Positions 38,014 to 46,465 are shown, counted from the first letter of the stretch. The stretch: 64,000 nucleotides of DNA from an uncultured Clostridia bacterium (GCA_947166385.1 CAMVEB010000007.1:80092-144091); one strand, 5' to 3'. The notes: generated by a model not told the origin, from the letters alone. Numbers and translations: made by a program.

Positions 38014-38877
38014 TCACTGCTTTATTTCAACAAATTCTGCCTGAATCGTTTTTGCAAAGTCTTCAATTGCTTTCCCAGGAATCCCCTCGATATATTTAAT
38101 AGAACTCTCGTATATAGATGTGTCAATCACAACATTCGTCATTTCAAACAGAGGTCTGGAACTCCATCTGTACCTGAATGCTTCTCTGTCGCTGATGATT
38201 CTTTTTATCGGAGCAGTGAACACCAGTTTCTCCAGTTTTCTGCATCCTGCAAAAGCGCCCTTATGAAACTCAATATCTTCACTTCTTATCTCTATCGATT
38301 CAATATTGGAACATCTATAAAAACATGTTTCACATATCGAAGTTATTCCTTCATAAATAACAACTTTATCTATTAGCATTCGAATATTGTTAAATGGTGG
38401 TTTCCACAAAGAATCACTCATCGGTCCCGTTCCCTTAATACTCAAAACACCATCGTCCAAAGACCAAAATGCATTAGCACCACATTGTCCGCTGGTTAAA
38501 TCAGGCGTCGGAGAAGGAACTGGGGTTGGAGTAGCAACGGATGTTACAGCAGGAGTTTCTGTCGCAATTGGGATCGCTTGAGCATCTGGTTTCCGGGCTC
38601 CGCAATGGGTGCAGAAATTGGTATTGTTCGCTGTTCCGCATGCCGGACAAGTCCATGAGATTTCTTTCGGTGTTCCACAGTTGGTACAGAAGTTCTGAGT
38701 ATTACTTTCTCCGCATACGGAACAGATCCACCTGATGACACGCTCCGCACCGCACTGGCCGCAAAAGTTCCCGGTACTCTCTTTCCCACAGCTTTCGCAT
38801 ACCCATTCTTCTGCTTGAGCGAATCCAGCACTTAGAAGGTAAGCCATGACCATCAGAATCGACAATGTGCGTTTCAT
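38014..38877 (-). CDS. Exported multi-zinc-ribbon protein with BspA-like leucine-rich domain
   Basis: 287 residues from the ATG at 38877 (AAGG upstream). A signal peptide (MKRTLSILMVMAYLLSAGFAQA) is followed by three to four Cys-x2-Cys zinc-ribbon half-repeats (CESCGKESTGNFCGQCG, CSVCGESNTQNFCTNCG, CPACGTANNTNFCTHCG), a Thr/Pro spacer, then a BspA-type leucine-rich domain (WSLDDGVLSIKGTGPM, AFAGCRKLEKLVF). Zinc ribbons behind a Sec signal are unusual, because most such ribbons are cytoplasmic. It is a paralogue, in its N-terminal half, of the gene just upstream. Function unknown. Confidence 0.75.
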   Translation of the reverse strand: MKRTLSILMVMAYLLSAGFAQAEEWVCESCGKESTGNFCGQCGAERVIRWICSVCGESNTQNFCTNCGTPKEISWTCPACGTANNTNFCTHCGARKPDAQAIPIATETPAVTSVATPTPVPSPTPDLTSGQCGANAFWSLDDGVLSIKGTGPMSDSLWKPPFNNIRMLIDKVVIYEGITSICETCFYRCSNIESIEIRSEDIEFHKGAFAGCRKLEKLVFTAPIKRIISDREAFRYRWSSRPLFEMTNVVIDTSIYESSIKYIEGIPGKAIEDFAKTIQAEFVEIKQ

Positions 38878-38893
38878 ACATACCTTGCCTTTT

Positions 38894-40384
38894 TTATCGT
38901 TCATATTTTGTTCCGTGACAGCGCGGACAAGTAATCTCGCCTAAGCGATGGCATTTGGTACAGGTTATCTGGGTTTCTCCTTTTTTGCCACCAATGGCGG
39001 AATTGTCATACTCAATGCGATATCCCCTGCCATCGCACTGTGGGCAGGCGATGACACCTTTGCCATGACATTTGACACATTTAACAACCGGCTTGGGAGT
39101 TGGCCCAGGTGTCGGTGTAATATCCGAAGGAGTAGAAGAAACGACAGGAGGAGCCGGATGAATTGCATCTGAATCCGGCAACCATTCCCCTTCATTCCTG
39201 TCTGAACCGCCGTAACTCAATTCTGGTGAAAAGCGAACCGTCACACTGCTGTGATCACGATTCCCTCCTTTTGTAATTGATACCAGAAGATTATACTCTT
39301 CTCCATATTTCTTCTTATCGCCAACCATAAGCGGCGAGGCATTCGTAATGCCGACATAGTAATAATAATACTTGCTATAGCTTGTATCCCATATAACTTC
39401 CTCGGTGTGATCTACCTCTACGAAGTCATATTTGTTTTCGATTGCCTTCAGAAAATCTTCGATATCATCATCATCTATAGAGCCATCGTAGTAATCATAT
39501 GTATAGAACCAATGATGACTGTTATTATCTGTACTCCGCTGTTCCCTCTTTTGCCCCAGAAGAAGCGGGCGAATCGTCACATAATCCCCCAAATCCGGAA
39601 TGTCGCATTCGTCCTGGGGTTCAGGTGTTGCCGTAGGTTTGGGAGTGGGTTCGGGCGCTTGTGTAACAACTGGCTCAGAATCAGTGTTTGGATGTATTCC
39701 CGCAACAAAGGATATTAATTCATTAACAGCATGTCCCGCCACCGAAAAGCCGATAACCTGGTCGACAATTATATCATCTTCCCAGTCATCAGATAGATCT
39801 ATTGGATATTCATAATAGAAAGAGCATGCATCATCAATATACGCCTTGGAAGACTCACTTTTCTTGTTCAATTCATCAACCCACTTCTGAACTGCCTCCA
39901 TGTCTTCTTCAGAAAACACATCGTCCTTACGGAACTTGAGGAGCAGCGTATGACCATGAAGCTGATATTCTACCGCCATTTCCTGATCATAAGCATTATA
40001 CTTTCCTTCAAAACACTTTCCGATTTCCTCTGTTTCACCGTCTTTTGTTACAGTAATCAGATAAACTTCGTAATCTGAAAAAAGGTTGACGATGAACTCA
40101 TCCATATTTGCAGATATCGCATTATAATCCAGACGCTCTTTGTCGTCGTTTTCTTCGCTGCTCATCTCCGGCTTCTTCGTTCCGCAATTAGTACAAAAAG
40201 GCGTTGTGTTCATCTGATTGCAGTTGGGGCAGGTCCAAACATCCGGTCTCGCCGTTCCGCACTGCCCGCAAAAATTCCCAGTGTTCTCCTGGGCACAGGT
40301 TGGGCAAATCCAGCTTTCAGCCATGGATGGTACGATAGCGACAATAATCATTACAATCAGGAAAACAGCTAAGCTTCGTTTCAT
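38894..40384 (-). CDS. Exported zinc-ribbon protein with DnaJ-type Cys-rich C-terminus
   Basis: 496 residues from the ATG at 40384, with GGAGG eight to nine bases upstream. A signal peptide (MKRSLAVFLIVMIIVAIVPSMA) precedes two zinc ribbons (CPTCAQENTGNFCGQCG, CPNCNQMNTTPFCTNCG). The ~370-residue middle is acidic and Tyr-rich (YYDGSIDDDDIEDFL) with no recognised fold. Two Thr/Pro spacers flank it. The C-terminus carries four CxxC motifs in the DnaJ zinc-finger pattern (CVKCHGKGVIACPQCDGRGY, CTKCHRLGEITCPRCHG). It shares its N-terminal plan with the gene 16 bases downstream. Function unknown. Confidence 0.75.
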   Translation of the reverse strand: MKRSLAVFLIVMIIVAIVPSMAESWICPTCAQENTGNFCGQCGTARPDVWTCPNCNQMNTTPFCTNCGTKKPEMSSEENDDKERLDYNAISANMDEFIVNLFSDYEVYLITVTKDGETEEIGKCFEGKYNAYDQEMAVEYQLHGHTLLLKFRKDDVFSEEDMEAVQKWVDELNKKSESSKAYIDDACSFYYEYPIDLSDDWEDDIIVDQVIGFSVAGHAVNELISFVAGIHPNTDSEPVVTQAPEPTPKPTATPEPQDECDIPDLGDYVTIRPLLLGQKREQRSTDNNSHHWFYTYDYYDGSIDDDDIEDFLKAIENKYDFVEVDHTEEVIWDTSYSKYYYYYVGITNASPLMVGDKKKYGEEYNLLVSITKGGNRDHSSVTVRFSPELSYGGSDRNEGEWLPDSDAIHPAPPVVSSTPSDITPTPGPTPKPVVKCVKCHGKGVIACPQCDGRGYRIEYDNSAIGGKKGETQITCTKCHRLGEITCPRCHGTKYER

Positions 40385-40506
40385 GTGGATTTCCTCCTCA
40401 TCTTCATTCAAATTTCACGGTTTTCAGAATGCTGTACATTTCTCGCATCAGGTTATCATCCAAACTGATTGTGATTTGGTTAGGTCTGACAACAAAGATA
40501 CACTGA

Positions 40507-41463
40507 CTACATCAGAAAGAATGGTTGGCTTAGATCTATTTCCCGGGTCATATAGCGATCATATGCGGAAAGAACCTCCTCTCGCACGTTGTCGATTCCA
40601 CAGCGTTGATATTTGTCGCATGCAGCAGAAACATCGTGCAACAACTCAATCTCGTATAGATAGCGTTTTGTGTATGCATCCTTATCTGTGCCGCATGCAA
40701 TTCTCTTGTAAAGAGGAACAACGGCATCCTGATATGCATTGACAAACAGGGATGTTTCGACTTTGCCCTTCAGGTACCCGCCTATCATGTTGAACATGTT
40801 GGACATCATCAGGGGCATATATTTGATACGCTTTTCATATTCTGGGTAATTATCCCGAAACAGTTTATTTCCTCGCCATTTCAGTGCCTCTTTCAGGTCA
40901 GCATCAAATTTTGCCCCGCCTGCCTTTGGATGCTTTTGAGTGCCGGGAATAGGCTGAAGGCAATTATCGCACAGGCTCACTTCATATTCTGACTCCCAGC
41001 CAAATCCTCCATGGTCGCAGGTTTCATTGATCAGCTGTTCTGCAATCAGTACATTGTCGGACGCGCGAGTAATCGTGATCGGTTCGTGGCACGTCCACCC
41101 GGAAATCCCGACAAACTGCAGTGTGCTTCCCCGATAAGTTCCAGTCAGATCAGGTTTGATCAAAGTTCTGAGATCCGGATGCTCCTTCGTATACTGATCA
41201 AGGTCGCTTATGAACAGATGATAACGTAGCAGCCAGAAATTCGCTGCTTCCTGAAAAACAGACCCTTCCGTTTTTGCCAGCACACTGTACATTTCTGAAA
41301 ACTTCAGCATGCTGCCGCTGTTGCCCCTGGCACAAGAACGAGAGAGTACATCATAATAGCGGTGTTTCATTGCCTTCTCGCGCAAAGGCTTGTCAATAAA
41401 GAGTTTATAACTTCCCGTGATGAAGTATGATGGGGTGATTTCATTCATCGCGTCAGCCTTCAT
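40507..41463 (-). CDS. Protein of unknown function with one CxxC pair
   Basis: 318 residues from the ATG at 41463, four bases after GGAGG; M1 of the longer frame at 41484 has no ribosome site. No signal peptide. N-terminal half is helical with WLLRYHLFISDLDQYTKEHP; a central beta-like patch (LTGTYRGSTLQFVGISGWTC) and CDNCLQPIPG give one possible half zinc site; the C-terminal half is helical again (YDRYMTREIDLSQPFFLM end). I do not recognise the family. It has a promoter of its own and lies between the zinc-ribbon genes and the RNA repair cassette. Confidence 0.65.
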   Translation of the reverse strand: MKADAMNEITPSYFITGSYKLFIDKPLREKAMKHRYYDVLSRSCARGNSGSMLKFSEMYSVLAKTEGSVFQEAANFWLLRYHLFISDLDQYTKEHPDLRTLIKPDLTGTYRGSTLQFVGISGWTCHEPITITRASDNVLIAEQLINETCDHGGFGWESEYEVSLCDNCLQPIPGTQKHPKAGGAKFDADLKEALKWRGNKLFRDNYPEYEKRIKYMPLMMSNMFNMIGGYLKGKVETSLFVNAYQDAVVPLYKRIACGTDKDAYTKRYLYEIELLHDVSAACDKYQRCGIDNVREEVLSAYDRYMTREIDLSQPFFLM

Positions 41464-41631
41464 AGCGCCTCCTGTCTTCATCATTCACAGGCTTATCGTC
41501 ATCAGGTATCAAAGCAACTATGTATTCCTGATAAAATGATTTCCTGTTATCACATCGGTTCTTTGAACCTATTGATGCTATGAATCATATGTCCTCTCGA
41601 ATCGCTTTAGTCTGCTGAATTTGATGGCGGC

Positions 41632-41660
41632 ATGATATCACAGAAAGAAAGGTTTGTAAA
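41632..41660 (-). promoter_or_regulatory. Promoter for the unknown 318-residue protein
   Basis: Minus strand: -35 TTTACA (41655-41660), a 17-base spacer, -10 TATCAT (41632-41637). The ~290-base gap 41464-41755 holds this promoter and a ~160-base leader; I see nothing else in it. Confidence 0.5.
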
Positions 41661-41755
41661 GTGGATCACATTGATAGAAGCAACAGAGTCATCTCAGATT
41701 GTTTTTAATCCGACGGCTTCGCAGCGTCGTCCAGGCTTATTGTTCTTCCCAGTCA

Positions 41756-42553
41756 TCATGATTCTTCAAACAGTGTTTCCAGAGGAACCGCCAGCTGATT
41801 GGGAATAATCGGCCGATCAAGCCAGTGAGTGTCGGAAAAGTCCACGCATTGCAGGAAAGCCGCCCTGACATATTTCATTCTGTCTGTCACCTGTCCATTT
41901 TCTTCCACTTTGATATACAGACCCTCCATCATGCCCGATAGATCTGTATCGCTGCAGTTCTTCTCCGGATCCAGACCCAGTTTCTCCGCTGCTTCGTACA
42001 GGTTCTGCCGCTGATTCCCGGTGATGTAGCCAGAAGGCCCCAGCAGCTTCAGAATATCCTCTTTTTTCGTGTAACAACCTTCTCCCAGCACCGGAACCGA
42101 AACCACCGGAATACTTCTCAGCATTTCATGCCGGGCCGACGTATCCAGAAAAATGCCTGTCTCCCGGTCCAGGATATCAAATTCCAGGAAGTAATGGGGA
42201 AGGGCGTCGTAAAACACCGTATGCTTCGCATAAACCCATTCCCCATACATGATATATCTGGTTCCGAGTGCTTCATAGAAAGCGTCTCTGTGCGCCACAG
42301 CCCATTTCTTCATCAGGTTGTAATGGCGTTCCCGATATCCGCCAGTCAGATAATGCCCCCGGCTCTGTAGCAAAAGTTCCCCGTTTTCATCGAAGGAAAC
42401 CGCGGAATTGGCCCCATCACATTTCTCTTCAATGACCAGATGCCTGTTTTTGATCGCGTCAAAAGGAATCTGGCTCAGATCCTCATCCCCAGGTTGCAGA
42501 CGGGAACCCTCGATATGCGGTGTCCGCGGATATTTCCTGATCTTTTCCGCCAT
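41756..42553 (-). CDS. ATP-dependent RNA ligase (DraRnl/Rnl2-like)
   Basis: 265 residues from the ATG at 42553, eight bases after AAGGGGG. All nucleotidyltransferase motifs are visible: motif I EEKCDGANS (Lys44 takes AMP), motif III YIMYGEWVY (Glu105), IIIa YFLEFDILD, IV EGLYIKVEENG (Lys215) and V RMKYVRAAF (Lys227). Such ligases seal 3'-OH/5'-PO4 RNA ends. The best family match from memory is the Deinococcus DraRnl (DRB0094) type, whose gene also lies near an HD-Pnk. It is the last gene of a five-gene cassette; the 105-base gap upstream contains a decayed copy of the HD-Pnk 3' end. Confidence 0.88.
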   Translation of the reverse strand: MAEKIRKYPRTPHIEGSRLQPGDEDLSQIPFDAIKNRHLVIEEKCDGANSAVSFDENGELLLQSRGHYLTGGYRERHYNLMKKWAVAHRDAFYEALGTRYIMYGEWVYAKHTVFYDALPHYFLEFDILDRETGIFLDTSARHEMLRSIPVVSVPVLGEGCYTKKEDILKLLGPSGYITGNQRQNLYEAAEKLGLDPEKNCSDTDLSGMMEGLYIKVEENGQVTDRMKYVRAAFLQCVDFSDTHWLDRPIIPNQLAVPLETLFEES

Positions 42554-42566
42554 GTTCATTTCCCCC

Positions 42567-42695
42567 TTCACGTGCAGATCTATTCCGCTTTCCGGGCTTC
42601 CTCCGGCATCGGCAGGAACATCTTTTCCGGTTTCTTTTCGACTGTCTTTCCTTGCGATTCAGCTTTCCTGCTCCGGTTTGCTCTTCAGGATATCT
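42567..42695 (-). pseudogene. Decayed duplicate of the HD-Pnk 3' end
   Basis: Bases 42571-42680 align without gaps to 44431-44540, the last part of the HD-Pnk gene, at about 78% identity by my count. In the same frame it reads EKKPEKMFLPMPEEARKAE then a stop, against EKMLGKMSLPMPEEARKVEW in HD-Pnk: the final Trp codon TGG has become TAG. The upstream part overlaps the NADAR 3' end in another frame and has an extra stop. It is not translated as such, but records a duplication or insertion event. Confidence 0.8.
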
Positions 42696-43231
42696 CTTGT
42701 TTCCATCAGTGCAAAGCCCAGCAGGTTCTCCCCTTTCCATTCATTGGGATTACTGATCCTCGGATCATCAATGCCAAGTTTAACACCCCAGATATCGTCA
42801 AAAGGACTCCCTTCCACAAGAATGCTTTCCCCTGTTCCTTCCAGGAATGCATATAACTCAGGATTCTGTGAAAACTTGGCCAGATTTCCGCGCAACACAA
42901 CTCCATATTTGTTCTGATCCCAGCGTTCCGCGTCAAAATTCTGTACTTCACGTCCCAGTGCTTTATAATCCCGGGGATCCTCAGCATTCATAATTTTATC
43001 ATATGTTTGCTCATCGCCCATCAGCAGTGCTTTCTGAGCCATCATGAACTGCTCTGCCGTATGGTAACGGACCCCATCCACTTCAAACCAGCAGTCATAC
43101 CATTGACTGAAACAGGATTTCGTTATTTTTTTCGGATTGGGCGTATGTCCCCAAAAAGCAATAATGTTCATCTTTTCACCGGCGTTGTACCGATTGATCA
43201 TGTTTTGTCTGTTATACTTCATTTTCCTCAT
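42659..43231 (-). CDS. NADAR-domain protein (YbiA-like)
   Basis: 190 residues from the ATG at 43231, which overlaps the upstream stop in ATGA; the ATG at 43222 is an alternative. The NADAR core runs from about residue 22: FWGHTPN, FSQWYDCWFEVDGVRYHTAEQFMMAQKALLMGD, the usual GREVQNFDAERWD, GNLAKFSQNPELYAFLEGTG and the C-terminal FDDIWGVKLG with NEWKGENLLGFALMETRD. NADAR proteins act on NAD/ADP-ribose compounds; members cleave N-glycosidic bonds, including ADP-ribosyl-guanine or pyrimidine intermediates. The target here is unknown, but its place in an RNA repair cassette suggests a modified RNA end or ADP-ribosylated nucleic acid. Confidence 0.88.
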   Translation of the reverse strand: MRKMKYNRQNMINRYNAGEKMNIIAFWGHTPNPKKITKSCFSQWYDCWFEVDGVRYHTAEQFMMAQKALLMGDEQTYDKIMNAEDPRDYKALGREVQNFDAERWDQNKYGVVLRGNLAKFSQNPELYAFLEGTGESILVEGSPFDDIWGVKLGIDDPRISNPNEWKGENLLGFALMETRDILKSKPEQES

Positions 43232-44325
43232 CCTTTCCTGTGCTCATCGCGTATTTTCATAAGAATCAGGCCCAAACGGTTTTCTCCAACCCATGTGATT
43301 GAATGAACACCCCAATATGAATCTTTCTTTCCGCCATTCACCAGATACCGATTTCCTGTTTCCATCAACTTTTCCATCAGGTCATGTCGCTGGCTGAATT
43401 TCTGCCGTACAATCTCTTCCATGACCGAATCCTGATTCTTCACCCATTCGGAATTTCCCGGAAACGCAGCGTATTTCTGCTTCGCTTTTTCCGGCTTCAT
43501 ACTGGAAATTCTCTTCTTTTCTGCCAGATCTTCGTATCTTGAAGCCAGAAATGCTGATTCTGCGCATGGGTAGGAAATACCCTCAAACGTCATTTCAGCC
43601 GGAAAAGCATTTGAAAGAAAATCATATTCATCCCTGAACTGAAGAATTTCTTCAGGATAGTTTTCTGCTTTCAGTTCCTTCAATATTGTGACAACACTGG
43701 GGTGGAGCATTTCTGCAACTGCATCCACATGAAAAATGTGTTCTCTGATCCTGGTTGAACTGATACCGTCAATTTCTTCCGGAGACTTCACCGGGATGAA
43801 AGCATTCCTGCAAGCAGAAAGATGTTCATACGCATCCATCTCTTCCGTTGCACGTTTGCAATCCCGGGAAAAAAGAATGCAGGAAAACCGATCGAAAAAA
43901 TCACTTTTCCAGGCAATATGATCCAGGAGATCCAGCTTATCAGTTCCGGCTACGTAATAAATCCTGGCATCGGGAAATTGTTTCTGTATCCCTTTCATGA
44001 TCCCCGCATCATCAGAAAACGCATCATTCATATTGTCTGTGCAAAGCCGAATCCTTTGATCAGACGCAATCATCGCCGAAAGCATTCTGATCCGCAATTC
44101 ATCCGAAAGGCACAGATGACTTTGCCCGGCCTTCACCATTTTTCTTTTCAGGTATGGAAAACTGACCGGAACAAAAAATCCTCTCTGAGCCTGGACAGCG
44201 TCAAGCGCTGTCTGCATCATCTTCAAATGCGCTATCGTCGGCGGATTAAAGGATCCGCCCATCACTACAACACTGTTCATCTTACCCTCCTGTAAAATAG
44301 CATCAAGCCCGTAGTATTCCTTCAT
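43228..44325 (-). CDS. Fusion of NMNAT/NadD-like adenylyltransferase and NADAR domain
   Basis: 365 residues from the ATG at 44325 (AAGGGGG four bases upstream); the ATG at 44280, after CAGGAGGG, is an equally good start and would begin at the domain edge. Residues ~16-220 are a nucleotidyltransferase with GGSFNPPTIAHL (the HxGH-like motif reads T-I-A-H) and ISSTRIREH, the NadD/NMNAT signature that joins NMN or NaMN to AMP. Residues ~225-365 are a NADAR domain (FRDEYDFLSNAFPAEMTFEG, YPCAESAFLASRY, SYWGVHSITWVGENRLGLIL). One chain would thus make NAD-like dinucleotides and also cut or sense NAD/ADP-ribose. It is translationally coupled to the separate NADAR gene. Confidence 0.85.
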   Translation of the reverse strand: MKEYYGLDAILQEGKMNSVVVMGGSFNPPTIAHLKMMQTALDAVQAQRGFFVPVSFPYLKRKMVKAGQSHLCLSDELRIRMLSAMIASDQRIRLCTDNMNDAFSDDAGIMKGIQKQFPDARIYYVAGTDKLDLLDHIAWKSDFFDRFSCILFSRDCKRATEEMDAYEHLSACRNAFIPVKSPEEIDGISSTRIREHIFHVDAVAEMLHPSVVTILKELKAENYPEEILQFRDEYDFLSNAFPAEMTFEGISYPCAESAFLASRYEDLAEKKRISSMKPEKAKQKYAAFPGNSEWVKNQDSVMEEIVRQKFSQRHDLMEKLMETGNRYLVNGGKKDSYWGVHSITWVGENRLGLILMKIRDEHRKG

Positions 44326-44427
44326 TTCACCCCCTTCCCGCCCAGAGATATCTGAGCAGTTTTTCTCTCTGCCCGGCATGATCATAGCGTGCAGGCAGAA
44401 CTGTTATTGCAGCTTATATCCGCCGCT

Positions 44428-45597
44428 TTATGTACAGATCCATTCCACTTTCCGGGCTTCTTCCGGCATCGGTAGGGACATCTTTCCCAGCATTTTTTCA
44501 ACTTCCTTTTCCGGCACCTCAGCTTCCCTGTTCCGGTTTCTCTTCTGCCGGATCTGCCAGTCAGTTTCCAGGTATACGATCCGGACGTTTGCCCCATACC
44601 TTTCAAAAAGATTGACCCATTTCTTTCTTGTTTCCTTTGTCAGGTTTGTCGCGTTCAGGATAAAAGGCTGTCTGATCCGAAGCTGTTCCCTGGCCCGTTC
44701 CTGAGCAAGGCGGATGACTGGTCCCTGCTCTTCCTCCGGCCCGATCCGCAGCTCTTTCCGAATCCCATCCAGGGAAATCACCGGACAATCCGGTGCCTGA
44801 TGCTGAATCCAGTAGTCTTTCCCGGTTCCCGGCAGACCGGACATCAGGATCACTTCGCCCCAGGTATCATCAAACAGACTTTGATCCGGCTGAACGTTCC
44901 TTCCGTTCAGGTATGCATGCTTCGTATAATCATCCTGAAAAAGATACGAACCGTCCAGACAACCGCATTCTTCCGCCGTCATCCGGCTCAGCCGGATCTG
45001 CGTCAGTCCTTCCGGAACATCATCCGCGATCCTGCCTTTCATATCCGCCTCGGCAAGCATTCCCAACAGTTTCCACGAAAAATCAGGAAGCAATTCACCA
45101 ACTGACGCAATCCGCCGAGCTTCCCGCCCCGGTTCTTCCTGCTTTATCAGGTGAAGCGGCCGCATGTGATACTGGATCAGAGTGCAAATCGTTTCACGGA
45201 ACCGAATTGACTCCGGCGTCCCGCCCAGTCCTTTATTCCGACAGAGAAACTCCCGGACAATATGACTTCCGACGGAAGCATGATGCGGGGAAATCCATTT
45301 GCCATTTTCCTTTCGGGTAGTTTTTACCTTCCCCAGATCGTGCAGCAGCGCAGCCAGGAACAGTTCCGTTCTCTGCCTGTCCGGCAGTCCGAAAAAATCA
45401 CAGTTCCGGATCAGTTCTCCGCATACCATCCCGGTATGTGTATATACATCGTTTTCCCCATGAAACTCCGGATTTTGCGGCGTCGTACTCATTTCAGTGA
45501 AAGGAAGTCCCTCAAAAAACGATTCTGTCCGCGGCCAATCAACGGTATCGGAAGGCGAACAGGGAATACCGTCTTCAAGCCAGTCTGCCCATTCCAT
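44428..45597 (-). CDS. HD-Pnk: HD phosphoesterase-polynucleotide kinase RNA end-healing enzyme
   Basis: 389 residues from the ATG at 45597, eight bases after GGAGG. The N-terminal HD domain has His54 in YTHTGM, His86-Asp87 in ALLHDLGK and HHASVGSHI, and would remove 2',3'-cyclic or 3'-phosphate ends. The C-terminal P-loop kinase has Walker A SGLPGTGK (254-261), the general-base Asp277 in ISLDGIRKEL, NATNLTKETRKKW and a basic RQKRNRNRE patch, and would put phosphate on a 5'-OH. This domain order is that of characterised HD-Pnk enzymes (for example from Runella) and of Deinococcus DRB0098. Together with the ligase three genes downstream it completes a break-repair pathway. Its 3' end is duplicated at 42567-42695. 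Confidence 0.88.
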   Translation of the reverse strand: MEWADWLEDGIPCSPSDTVDWPRTESFFEGLPFTEMSTTPQNPEFHGENDVYTHTGMVCGELIRNCDFFGLPDRQRTELFLAALLHDLGKVKTTRKENGKWISPHHASVGSHIVREFLCRNKGLGGTPESIRFRETICTLIQYHMRPLHLIKQEEPGREARRIASVGELLPDFSWKLLGMLAEADMKGRIADDVPEGLTQIRLSRMTAEECGCLDGSYLFQDDYTKHAYLNGRNVQPDQSLFDDTWGEVILMSGLPGTGKDYWIQHQAPDCPVISLDGIRKELRIGPEEEQGPVIRLAQERAREQLRIRQPFILNATNLTKETRKKWVNLFERYGANVRIVYLETDWQIRQKRNRNREAEVPEKEVEKMLGKMSLPMPEEARKVEWICT

Positions 45598-45622
45598 TTC
45601 TCGCGCCTCCTTTTCCCACATT

Positions 45623-46333
45623 TCAGACAGCCGCCGTCATAAACAGATGTCCTTCCACACCGTCAAAATGCAGCTTTGTACATCCAGCCGTTTCAAACAA
45701 CCCTGTCAACCTGTCCTTGGTCAGCAGGTGGATATGTTCCGGATTGTTGTCTGGTTTGGATGGCACCGTCACAACGACAAACTGTTTTGCCATTCTCACC
45801 GCCGATGCTATCGCCCTCTGCACATCCGGAATATGTTCCAGCACCTCCAGCAGGCTGACCACATCAAAGCTCTGATCCGGAAACGGCTGTTCACACAGAT
45901 CCTTCTGTTCCGCGTGGAGTTGTTGAAACCCGCCGGCCGCCAGATCATTCAGAAACTGAACTCGTTTCTCCAGCAGATCAATGGAAGTCACCTGTACCCA
46001 GGGAAATTCCTTCATAAACGGAATCAGGAACACGCCGCGTCCGCTTCCCACATCCAGCATGGTATCGAAGGAAACCGAACGCAAAAAACCCATCGTCCGT
46101 CGCGTCCTGGCCAGTATTTGCGTCGTTTTCTTGAAAGGGTAAATCTTCAGACCCGCCTCTCGACCCATCATAAACAGCTGCTCGCATTCTTCATCTGAGC
46201 ATGTATCTGCTGTCAGCTTCTGAAATTTCTCCGGCAATACCGGGACCCCTGTCCGTTTTCCATAGCCGAGAATCCATGCGGCTGCCGTCCTGAGGTCATA
46301 GCGTTCCTCCAATTCATTGACTGCCGTAGCCAT
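45623..46333 (-). CDS. SAM-dependent methyltransferase
   Basis: 236 residues from the ATG at 46333, eight bases after a perfect GGAGGTGA. Class I motifs are MLDVGSGRGVFLIPF (SAM loop), VTSIDLLEKRV (acidic loop) and SFDVVSLLEVLEHIPD. An N-terminal helical region of ~95 residues precedes the Rossmann fold. The EVLEH segment is shared by UbiG-type enzymes and by Hen1 RNA 3'-end methyltransferases; the downstream Hen1 metal-binding residues are only partly imitated (NNPEHIHL). It heads the RNA repair cassette, so an RNA substrate is plausible, not shown. Confidence 0.8.
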   Translation of the reverse strand: MATAVNELEERYDLRTAAAWILGYGKRTGVPVLPEKFQKLTADTCSDEECEQLFMMGREAGLKIYPFKKTTQILARTRRTMGFLRSVSFDTMLDVGSGRGVFLIPFMKEFPWVQVTSIDLLEKRVQFLNDLAAGGFQQLHAEQKDLCEQPFPDQSFDVVSLLEVLEHIPDVQRAIASAVRMAKQFVVVTVPSKPDNNPEHIHLLTKDRLTGLFETAGCTKLHFDGVEGHLFMTAAV

Positions 46334-46465
46334 GATCCTGATCACCTCCATCCCTTTCCTGATGTTTCCGGTACTTCCCGCAGCGCTGAAAATATCACAA
46401 AGTTCATCCGATCATTGCAATATGATTCCGAACAGCGTCTATAATTCATGCTTATTCTTTGCAAG

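Noticed and set aside
45623..46333. Hen1 RNA 3'-terminal 2'-O-methyltransferase
   Set aside because: EVLEH fits, but the further metal-binding His/Glu pattern of Hen1 is not clearly present; called only as a SAM methyltransferase.
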